From Oscillospiraceae bacterium (GTDB lineage Bacteria; Bacillota; Clostridia; Oscillospirales; Ruminococcaceae): a stretch of DNA of 64,000 bases. The translations under genes were made by a program, and so were the position numbers. The stretch's first letter is position 1; the number at the start of each line of letters is the position of its first letter. The stretch spans positions 59,308 to 123,307 of the forward strand of contig JAAYNJ010000003.1 of assembly GCA_012520915.1 (NCBI GenBank). The letters run 5' to 3'. Positions 1-8,200 of the stretch are shown piece by piece. Under the pieces are notes generated by a model. The model had not been told where the DNA came from, searched no databases, and worked only from the letters and a program-made list of their open reading frames with translations.

Positions 1-1
1 G

Positions 2-1072
2 GCTTCTATTGTACGAATGTTTCATCGTTTGCGCGGAGAAGAGGAGCAACGGGATGAGGTCATCACGACCCTGTTTTCACATCCATCCGATGCCGCGGCA
101 CCGGCATTGAAGGGGTATCGCATCATTCATATTCCACCGAATGAATGCGGATTGCCGGATTACGAGGCTTTCCGTGCGGCTGTCGGTCCAAAGACCGCCG
201 CTTTCGTGGTGGCCAATCCGGAGGATACCGGTTTGTATAACCCGCGTGTAGCAGAATTCACAAAATTGGTTCATGATGCCGGTGGTTTGAATTGTTATGA
301 TCAGGCGAATGCCAACGGCCTGTTCGGTGTTGCGCGTGCACGAGAAGCCGGTTTCGATATGTGTTATTTCAATCTGCATAAGTCATTCGGCGCACCTCAC
401 GGCTGTGGCGGTCCCGGATGCGGCGCAATCGGTGTTACTGCTGCATTACGTGATTACCTGCCGGTGCCTTTGGTTGTCAAAAGCGAGTCAGGCGACTATG
501 TATTGGACGAGGATTTGGCACACACTATCGGCAAGGTCAGATCGTTTCACGGCACACCGCAGGTTGTCTTAAAATCCTATGCGTGGATAATGAGTCTTGG
601 CGCGGACGGTCTTTACGAAGTTGCAAAGGTTGCGGCGCTGAATAATGCGTATTTGCAGCATCAACTGCTTAAAGACCCGGATATCGACTTGCCTTTTAAT
701 TCGTCCTTACAACGCATTGAGCAAGTTCGTTATTCCGTCAGCAAGTTGACGGAAAAAACCGGTTTTTCCTCCGGCGATATTTCGAATCGTATGATGGACT
801 TCGGTCTTCACATCTGGTCGAGTCACCATCCTTATTATGTACCGGATCCGTTGACGCTTGAACCCACTGAATCACCGTCGCGTGCGGATTTAGATGAGTA
901 TGCGGCAACACTCCGCCACGTTATCCGTGAGTGCTATGAAAACCCGGAGCTTATTCGGACAGCACCGCACCGGAGCACAATTCATCAAGTGGATGAATCG
1001 AACCTTGACGATCCCGATTCATGGTGTCCGACTTGGCGTGTCTATCTAAGGAAGGTTGACGACAAAAAATGA
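2..1072 (+). CDS. gcvPB: Glycine dehydrogenase (decarboxylating) subunit 2, C-terminal part
   Basis: This is the PLP-carrying half of the split glycine cleavage P-protein, which decarboxylates glycine and passes the aminomethyl group to lipoyl-H protein in the cytoplasm. The frame is open from base 2, so the gene is cut by the window edge; about 355 residues are visible, while the family usually has about 480-500. The cofactor-lysine motif reads NLHKSFGAPHGCGGPGCGA (around positions 370-425), and the C-terminal part contains SFHGTPQVVLKSYAW as in GcvPB. It overlaps the next gene by 4 bp (ATGA), so the two are translationally coupled. Subunit 1 and the T/H proteins would lie upstream, outside the window. 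Arginine codons here are almost all CGN, unlike the AGA/AGG-rich genes at the far end of the window. Confidence 0.93.
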   Translation, partial: ASIVRMFHRLRGEEEQRDEVITTLFSHPSDAAAPALKGYRIIHIPPNECGLPDYEAFRAAVGPKTAAFVVANPEDTGLYNPRVAEFTKLVHDAGGLNCYDQANANGLFGVARAREAGFDMCYFNLHKSFGAPHGCGGPGCGAIGVTAALRDYLPVPLVVKSESGDYVLDEDLAHTIGKVRSFHGTPQVVLKSYAWIMSLGADGLYEVAKVAALNNAYLQHQLLKDPDIDLPFNSSLQRIEQVRYSVSKLTEKTGFSSGDISNRMMDFGLHIWSSHHPYYVPDPLTLEPTESPSRADLDEYAATLRHVIRECYENPELIRTAPHRSTIHQVDESNLDDPDSWCPTWRVYLRKVDDKK

Positions 1073-2193
1073 GAAAATTGGGTCTGATTATTAATCCGAT
1101 CGCCGGTATGGGAGGACAAGTCGGACTCAAAGGCACGGATGGCACTGAGATACTGAAACAGGCAATATCCCTTGGGGCGATTCCGTCGGCGACACAAAAG
1201 GCAGAGCGCTGCCTTCGTCTATTGGTACTGGAATCGGATATTTGCTGGTTGACTGCCGAAGGTGCAATGGGAGAAGACCTTTTGCGAACATTCGGCCAGT
1301 CGCCGCATATTCTTTACCCGATCGATCGGAAAGAAACAACAGCTGCCGACACACAACGAACAGCAGAGTTGATGAAAGATGCCGGTGTGGAACTCATACT
1401 ATTCGCCGGAGGTGACGGTACTGCCAGAAATATTGTGGCGGTTGTGGGTACGGATGTACCTGTTATCGGCATTCCTGCCGGGGTAAAGATTTGTTCGCCT
1501 GTATTCGGAAAAACACCGGAAGCGACCGGGCAGTTGTTGAATCGCTGGTTGAAACGGACAGAGCCTCAAACGATTTTGCGTGAAGTCTTGGATTTAGATG
1601 AGGCTCTCGTCAGACAGGATCGAATTGAAACGGATTTGTTCGGTTATCTGCGAGTTCCGGCAGAACCGGACTATGTGCAAAACCGCAAGGCGCCTACACC
1701 GCTGAGTGAGCGCGACAGTCAGATGGCGATTGCGCTCGATATTTTGGACGAATTGCCGAAAGACTACCTTTGCATTGTCGGTCCGGGAAGCACAACTTCC
1801 GCATTGCTTCAGATGTTGGGATTGCCGATGACCTTGATGGGTGTCGATGTGATTAAAAACGGAGAATTGATTGCCAAGGATTGTGCGGAAGCGGATTTGC
1901 TTCGTTTGTTGGAAACCAACCCTGCTTGGCTTGTGCTTACACCGACCGGCGGTCAAGGATATTTGTTGGGACGCGGCAATCAACAAATCAGTGCGAAGGT
2001 CTTGAAACGGTTGACAGTTGCAGACTTGAAAATAGTAGCGACTCAAGAGAAATTGATTTCTCTGGAATCTCGTCCCTTGCTGATTGATACGGGAGATGCG
2101 GATGTAGATAATTATTATTCCGGATATTATCGGGCAAAGACCGGATATCACAACGAAATGATGGTAAAAGTGAAAGGACCGCTCAACCGTTAA
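1069..2193 (+). CDS. ATP-NAD kinase family protein (COG3199-like)
   Basis: This is a cytoplasmic NAD-kinase-fold protein of about 374 residues. The N-terminus LGLIINPIAGMGGQVGLKG and the GGDGTARN motif (around residues 117-124) are the nucleotide-binding signatures of the diacylglycerol/NAD kinase superfamily; GIPAGVKICSPVFG and the late LTPTGGQGYLLGRGNQQ segment match the longer COG3199 branch rather than housekeeping PpnK. Its start overlaps the gcvPB stop by 4 bp, so it is coupled to glycine cleavage. The substrate is unproven: NAD phosphorylation is the family expectation, and a role tied to glycine catabolism is inferred only from the operon. Codon use resembles gcvPB. No terminator was seen between its stop and the tRNA fragment. 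Confidence 0.82.
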   Translation: MRKLGLIINPIAGMGGQVGLKGTDGTEILKQAISLGAIPSATQKAERCLRLLVLESDICWLTAEGAMGEDLLRTFGQSPHILYPIDRKETTAADTQRTAELMKDAGVELILFAGGDGTARNIVAVVGTDVPVIGIPAGVKICSPVFGKTPEATGQLLNRWLKRTEPQTILREVLDLDEALVRQDRIETDLFGYLRVPAEPDYVQNRKAPTPLSERDSQMAIALDILDELPKDYLCIVGPGSTTSALLQMLGLPMTLMGVDVIKNGELIAKDCAEADLLRLLETNPAWLVLTPTGGQGYLLGRGNQQISAKVLKRLTVADLKIVATQEKLISLESRPLLIDTGDADVDNYYSGYYRAKTGYHNEMMVKVKGPLNR

Positions 2194-2377
2194 CGGCAAC
2201 CTGATGACTAAAATGGCTGCATTACTGAGGCAAAAGTTGAAGTATCCGAGGTATCCAGATGATGTCGATCATCCACAAATTAGTTATAAAAATTTCAGGC
2301 AAATTTAAATAAATCCCTTTAACATCCCTGGTAAAGGTAAATAAGTAAGGAGTTAAAGCGGCGTTATAATAAATGAA

Positions 2378-2422
2378 GTTATCCGCAAGGATATGTGGGT
2401 TCGAATCCCACCTCCTCCGCCA
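2378..2422 (+). tRNA. tRNA-Ser 3' fragment (no 5' half)
   Basis: The 45 nt contain the end of a class II tRNA: a long variable arm (TATCC-GCAA-GGATA, 2380-2393), a perfect T arm (GTGGG-TTCGAAT-CCCAC, 2395-2411), the acceptor 3' strand CTCCTCC (2412-2418), discriminator G and encoded CCA (2420-2422). G at the discriminator position with a long variable arm points to serine. The matching 5' acceptor strand, D arm and anticodon arm are absent upstream, so this is not a functional tRNA gene. Such 3' halves are typically left at one end of an element integrated into a tRNA gene. Confidence 0.8.
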
Positions 2423-2432
2423 GATAGAAAGA

Positions 2433-2460
2433 CCTGCGGTCAATGACTGCAGGCTTTTCT
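2433..2460 (+). terminator. Terminator after the tRNA-Ser fragment
   Basis: A hairpin (CCTGC...GCAGG, extended inward by GTCA/TGAC) is followed by CTTTTCTTT. It sits 10 nt after the CCA end, where a tRNA terminator would be, suggesting that the sequence to the right is the native downstream flank of the tRNA. Confidence 0.6.
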
Positions 2461-2712
2461 TTGAAATAAGCCCGGAACCGATTAACGCCTATCAGACGAA
2501 GCTGATTTAGAACATAAATCCGGATGCCCGTAGATACGTCGCTGAAAAACATCTTTTGCCAAGCCGTTGGTTGATAAACGGAAACGGCTGAAGTTTTAAT
2601 CTGTATTGCTGTTTCTATCTTTAAAATAGCATGAAATATCAACTTGAAGAGAAGGCCATATTTTTAAACCCCATTATCTGAAAAAGACAATTTATAAGTT
2701 CCGGGGATTGAG

Positions 2713-2790
2713 TGTCAGTACCAGTACCAATCTCATTCTCACTATCAGTTTCATTATCATTATCAGGTTTTTTTGCTTTTTAAAATAACC
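2713..2790 (+). repeat. Dispersed hexamer-array repeat, copy 1
   Basis: Nine tandem hexamers of the form TNNCAN (first TGTCAG, last TATCAG) fill 2713-2766 with no slippage, followed by an AT-rich imperfect hairpin whose right arm is AAAATAACC (2782-2790). A second copy with the same number of hexamers and the same right arm lies at 28161-28238 in the same orientation. Reversed, the units resemble the TGATAA steps of Fur-box arrays, but no promoter or iron gene is adjacent. Most of the surrounding gap (2444-3134) otherwise holds no gene I can support. Confidence 0.7.
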
Positions 2791-2959
2791 ATTTGCTTTT
2801 ATGTCGCCTTTTGTCGCGGCTTTAACTGTCTTTAAATACGGGATAATATCGAGAGTAAAGGCGGTTTTCGTAAAATTTGCTTTTCAGGATTTTGTAAATA
2901 GAATTAATTTTTCGTCAAACGAATTATTATATTGTTAAACATAGTTTGAAACGGTCATT

Positions 2960-3039
2960 AAAAGAGAGCTCGGGATGTTAGCCTGAAGCAGCAAACCCGT
3001 AAGAAACCGTTAGATTCTTGACTCCGGCTGCTCTTTTTT
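2960..3039 (+). other. Long hairpin with U-tract, possible structured RNA or terminator
   Basis: AAAAGAG (about 2960-2966) pairs with CTCTTTT at the far end, interrupted by an internal loop and continued by TCGG/CCGG; a nested CGGG/CCCG pair is also possible. The element ends in TTTTTT on the + strand. It lies about 95 bp beyond the stop of the minus-strand CoA-transferase and could terminate from either side. I could not match it to a known riboswitch class. Confidence 0.4.
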
Positions 3040-3134
3040 AAGCTCCTTAAAAATGTAACGGGCTCTGCCAACCTTGAGGGAATGGAATTTATCTTCACTA
3101 AGAATGCAATGAATAATTTTCCGGCGCCAAACTA

Positions 3135-4670
3135 TTATTCCTGATTGCATAGAGGCGACACTTCTACTTTAAAAGGAAGCCGGTCAAGAATATCGCGCTT
3201 TATGTCTATCCCCGGATTTACTTCTATTAACTCCAAACCGCTCTCAATCAAACGAAACACACAGCGCTCGGTTACATACAATATCCTCTGCCCGTTCTTT
3301 ATGGCTTGTTGAGCGGAAAAACTGATGCTGTGGATTTCATTCTTAAATTTCGGAATGCTTCCTTCGCTGTTAATGCAAACAATCCCGTCCTTTTCTACTG
3401 TCTCCAACCCCTTTGTATTAAAGGACAGGCAGAACACCACTGTCTTTGAAGCGGATGCGATGTTGGCGAACCCGCCTATTCCCGTGAATGTATCCGGCCC
3501 TCTATGAGAGTTGACGTTGCCGAATCGGTCAACCTCCAATGCGCCCAAAAAGCATATATCCAGACCTCCGCCGTCATAGAAGTCGAACTGCATGGACATA
3601 TCATAGATGGAATCTGCGCCGATTATTGCGCCGAAAGCATGACCTGACGCCGGAAGTCCTCCGATACCGCCCGATTCTACGGTGAGGGTGATATCTTTAA
3701 TAATTCCGGATTTGGATGCGTATTTTCCCACCATCTCCGGTATTCCTATACCTATATTGACTATGTCTCCGCACTTAAGCTCCCGGACTGCACGCCGACC
3801 GATGATATCCGCGGTGCTGTCTTTGCGGTTTATTAATTTTGCGTCCCCCGCATGAACCCTCTTAAACCAATATTGCATGTGGTTAACCGGCACATGGATA
3901 TCGCCGGACAGTGTTTGCGTTGCCTTGTTTTCAGCATTCGGCTCACACACCACAATCGCGTCCACCAATGCGCCGGGGACGATTACATTCCACGGGCGGC
4001 CGAATTCATGGCTGACACGATCCACCTGGACGATTACTTTCCCGTTGTTTGCCTTGGTAGCCTGCGCTACCGATAGAGCGTCCACCGTCACACATTCGTT
4101 TTCAAACGAGATGTTTCCGTTCGGATCGACGGTTGTGCCTTTAATAATAGCAATGTCAAATTTCGGCAGCCTATAGTAGAGATATTCCTCGTCATCAATT
4201 GTTACCAAGCGGACCATGTCGTCGTCCTTGGAGATATCGTTTATCCCCGGACCTTCCACGCGCGGGTCGACAAATATGCCCGGACCCACTTTGGAGAGAT
4301 AACCCGGCAGTCCGCCGGCCTGGGCTCTTATTGCCTGGGAGATTGCTCCCATAGGAAGATTATAGGCCTCAAATTTGTTCTGTAACGCCAGTTGTTTGGT
4401 ACTGACCATGCTGCCATAGTGACCGAAGATTACTTTTCTGACTGCACCTGCGCGGATATACGGTTCACCCAATTGATTCTCGTCCCAATTGCCGTATCCG
4501 GACTGAGAGATTATCGTGAGGTTTTTTGGAGAACAGGTTTCCTTGAAGCGTTCATATATCTGCTTATGTATCTCCTCGGCGTTGGAAAGAGCAAGAAACG
4601 CATTGACGCAGATACAGTCGCCGTCCTTAATCATCTCAACCGCTTGTTTTGCATCCATTATCCGGAACAT
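3135..4670 (-). CDS. Acyl-CoA:acetate/propionate CoA-transferase (YdiF/Pct family)
   Basis: This is a fused alpha-beta family I CoA-transferase of 511 residues, which moves CoA between short-chain acyl groups through a glutamyl-CoA intermediate. The alpha-half motif GGLPGYLSKVGPGIFVDPR (about residues 119-137) and the beta-half TVESGGIGGLP (about 330-340) are typical; Glu332 falls at the expected catalytic position. Length is normal for the family (about 510-530). The start is set by GGAGGT eight bases upstream of ATG at 4670. It appears monocistronic, with long gaps on both sides. The likely role is fermentative short-chain fatty acid metabolism; the precise substrate (propionate, lactate, acetoacetate) cannot be read from sequence alone. 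Confidence 0.88.
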   Translation of the reverse strand: MFRIMDAKQAVEMIKDGDCICVNAFLALSNAEEIHKQIYERFKETCSPKNLTIISQSGYGNWDENQLGEPYIRAGAVRKVIFGHYGSMVSTKQLALQNKFEAYNLPMGAISQAIRAQAGGLPGYLSKVGPGIFVDPRVEGPGINDISKDDDMVRLVTIDDEEYLYYRLPKFDIAIIKGTTVDPNGNISFENECVTVDALSVAQATKANNGKVIVQVDRVSHEFGRPWNVIVPGALVDAIVVCEPNAENKATQTLSGDIHVPVNHMQYWFKRVHAGDAKLINRKDSTADIIGRRAVRELKCGDIVNIGIGIPEMVGKYASKSGIIKDITLTVESGGIGGLPASGHAFGAIIGADSIYDMSMQFDFYDGGGLDICFLGALEVDRFGNVNSHRGPDTFTGIGGFANIASASKTVVFCLSFNTKGLETVEKDGIVCINSEGSIPKFKNEIHSISFSAQQAIKNGQRILYVTERCVFRLIESGLELIEVNPGIDIKRDILDRLPFKVEVSPLCNQE

Positions 4671-5247
4671 GTGTACGCACCTCCCGATAGTTTCACAGCT
4701 ATAATGCTTTTTCCCTATATTAACGGGTTTTAATTATTATTCAATCTTTTTTATCTAAAAGGACACGGTTTTGCTTTTTTTCACGAAATATCTTGGCAGG
4801 CATGCTGACCGACATATCAGGTTAAGACAAGTGTTACTTTTTATATAAACAAAGAAATCTGCTTTTGCCCGAATTCCGTTTTTTTAACCGGTCTAAACTT
4901 TAAGCGTTTCAGGTGTGTTTTTATTTTTGCTATTATATGCTTTCGGAATAATTGCCTTCATCTTTTTCACGCATTTGACGGTTTTCAATCTGCAAAAACA
5001 GGAGAAATTTATATTCAACGGTTGAAATATTTGATATAATTAAAAATAGATTGGTTTTATGTTTAGTATGCAGAAATACAACGCTTCCTCGGTTAGGATT
5101 TTGAAGACGGAAACAGGATAAGAAACCCGTCTTATCCGCCGAAATTTGAAGGAAGACAATCTGTCGAAAACAATTGAAAAACAAAACAAATCTTCCGAAG
5201 CTATACCTCCCGATGTTTTTCATCAATTTGCATTACGTAGGGGAAAA
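4671..5247. promoter_or_regulatory. Intergenic leader between divergent CoA-transferase and FN3 genes
   Basis: This gap separates two divergent genes. On the + strand a TATAAT lies at 5035-5040 without a strong -35, giving a weak promoter candidate for the FN3 gene and a leader of about 200 nt. In the leader, GGATAAGA (5116-5123) pairs with TCTTATCC (5130-5137) in an 8-bp hairpin. A TTG at 5146 opens the frame but has no ribosome site. AGGGG precedes the preferred ATG at 5248. Confidence 0.4.
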
Positions 5248-8200
5248 ATGAAAAAGAAAGTTCCTTTCATCACATGGCTTCGCAAACAATTTAAGACAAA
5301 ACCCTTACAAAGCTATCTCATCACATCCGTGATCGGAATTGCGCTTGTTGTAGGGGTTTTGTTTGCTTTCGGGGTCATCGATGTGCTGAAACAAATGGGT
5401 TTTTCGTATCTGCCGAAAAGGGAATATATACTCGGCGCAAAAGAGGACGAAAGACCCGAGACCCTTTATGAGCTGCTGCACTGCGAAAGTCCGGATATTG
5501 AGGACTTTTTTCACAACCCGCAAATCGCCGAGGAGCTGCTGGCAGCAGAGAACCTGGTCGACATTGTCGACTCGCGATACGCTTTAAACAACCTGCGCGA
5601 ACTGGAAAATCAGCTCGGGGAACGTGCGAAAGAAGAAGGCCTTCCGATGGGAGACCTGACGCACCTCTCCTCCGCGGCTCCGGATGAAAAAACCGCGGAA
5701 AAGCCGACAGATCCGAATGATCCGACAGCTGCGACGAAACCTTTCATGCCGGACCCGGCGCCCGTTGAGGAAAGAGATCCCCTTGAGAAGACGGATCGCG
5801 CACGGGTGCTTGATGAAATCGCCGAAGGAATCGACATCAGCAAGCCGGCGGAACCGACTTATGCGAGGGGTTCGTACAATGCGCAACAGCAGCTGATTCT
5901 CAGGCTCAGCGACAAGGTGGATGATCTGCTGAGTGAACCCGAATACGGGGAATGGGTTGGTCTTGAGCCGACAATCAACATGAAAGGGGTCTGGCAGAAT
6001 CCGGGCGAATCGCTGCTGCATATGATACCTGAGGCGAATTGGGTACCACAGGCGGGTTACCGCATCTACAGACAAATAGGAGATCAAAAAGTACTTATTG
6101 TCGAACAGGCGGCGGCAACCGAAAGAATGTTGTCCGGCGACATAAATCACGAACACGCCGAAGAAATCAGCGAGGTCTATAAACAGGCGGAATACAGCGA
6201 AGAAGACCGCGCCGCACTCGGCATGGATGAATCGGAATTTTCCGATCAGGTCTACCGCACGAGGGAAACTGCGGAACCCATGCCTCACCTTTCGGGAGAA
6301 ACGGACTTCAAGGAGATGAGGGATAGGCAGATCACCATACCGGACGGATTTGAACAAAAACTGCCCGAGACGGACCGCGTGCTTAATTCCCCGATTTACC
6401 TCATGAACCTGCCGGAAAACGGACGCTATGAAGCAGGTGCAATCCGGTCTCGACAGTGGGAAGCTTTTTCCATCAAACAGACCTCGCTTCCCTATGGCGT
6501 CAACGAACTGAAAAACGGATCGGATGACAACCCCGCTTATAAAAGCGCGGCGGAAATTCTGGATGCGAGGCAGCAGATTTCAACAATGGCGTTTGTCGAC
6601 GACGAGTTTGCGGAAGAGGCAGGCTTTTTGATTAAAGACGACCTCTCGGGACTCGGCCTTGCCGACGGCGAAATGATAACCTATAGAATCGAGGCGCCCG
6701 ACGGACAGTTTGCCGAAGTATATCTGTGTTGGGGCGAAGAGGTAAATCTGACAAAGCCGGAAGGATTTATGGGCTATGGACTGGACGGCATCGTCTCGCT
6801 GCGTTGGAGAAAACCTTCCTCCGAGGCGGAAAACAGTATAACAAGCGGATATTTTATCGAGCGCAAGCTTGAGGGAGAAAAGGACTTCAAGCTGATTACC
6901 GAAAAGCCGGTGGTTATCACCGAGGGCCTCGATGAAACGGGTGTGTTCTTTGAAACGCCTGTCATGTTTCAGGACAGACTTGAAAACGGCACACGCGCAC
7001 AGTATCGAATCTATTCGATTGACATTTTCGGTAGAAGAAGTGAATCCTGTGATCCCATCGACATTCATGTACAAAAAGTTACGCCTCCCGATGCCCCCAC
7101 AACGGCATCAGTGATGCTTTCCGACGACGCAGATACGCTGACGGGAAATGATGTGCTTACGGAAGCGCTGAAAGAGGCGATTCAAAAGAACGGCGGCAAG
7201 CAGGGTATCGTAATCCCGATATTTAACGAATCGCCCGATACCGTGCGTTTTACATTATACCGTGCGGAGGCTGTCGGAGCCGGAGCGTACAGCGCACCGG
7301 TTCCTCTCGCGAACTTCACGTATAACAACCCGAAGGCGGGACAGAATCCGAAGGAAGGAACGCTGCCGGGCACCATGTCGGAGGAGATGAAAGCTTTCTA
7401 TGGCTTGGAGGATCCTCCTCCCGCCGAAGAGAAAGAGCAGTCTCCAAAAAAGGATGAAAAGGACTCCAATTACGGTTCTAAAAGGCTGTTTCGCGCGCTG
7501 CACATCATTTTGAATAACAACCTGCCCACAGCCCCCGATATGGTGTACTTTGACGCCCGGGTAAAAGAGGGTGTGACTTATAAATATTGGGTTTCCGCCT
7601 GGGATTCCTGGGACAACGAAAGCCCCTGGTCTCAGTCCGCAGCCGTCGGAGTTCCGACCGATGCGGAACCCGGCATTCCGAAGGCGTTGACCATCTCCAT
7701 GATGACGCGCGAACTGCCGGATTATTCTGTCCTGTCTCCCGGATTGGTTCAGGACAACAACGTATCCTACGATATGGCGGAAGAAAAAGACAGCGATCCT
7801 CAAAGACTCAGTGCGGAGAATACAACGCTGGTGGAAAAGGCGGATCGTTCGGGTGCGAACATAGGAAAATTTCTTACATCCCGGGGAGCGCCTTTGGTTC
7901 TTTCACCGTACTTTAACAACCTTCCCGAACAGAAGTACATACATATCTTCATCGGAGTGCAGGGGAAGGATGTGCTTCCCGACGGCTCGGCAAGGCTCAA
8001 ATGGCCCGCCTACAGCGGTGATGACCTTGCGGGCTATGCCGTTTACCAATCCAAAATAGAGACTCCGCTTCTTGAGGATGTCAATACTCTGGACCGCGAA
8101 GAGTTGATGTCTCTCGGTCAATGGACAAAACTGAATGAAAAACCGCTTGTGCAAAATCAGTTCCTTGTTCAGGGACTTAATCCTGCGGAAGGCGGTGTAA

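Noticed and set aside
2222..2443. Minus-strand ORF over the tRNA fragment (WRRRWDSNPH-like)
   Set aside because: This is the known kind of spurious ORF produced by reading through a tRNA-Ser 3' end.
5146..5247. TTG at 5146 as the start of the giant FN3 gene
   Set aside because: No Shine-Dalgarno upstream; ATG 5248 has AGGGG and gives a normal basic N-terminus before the membrane segment.
7255..7803. Long antisense frames inside the FN3, CoA-transferase, typA and other genes
   Set aside because: They lack ribosome sites and recognisable domains and mirror the codon pattern of the real genes.
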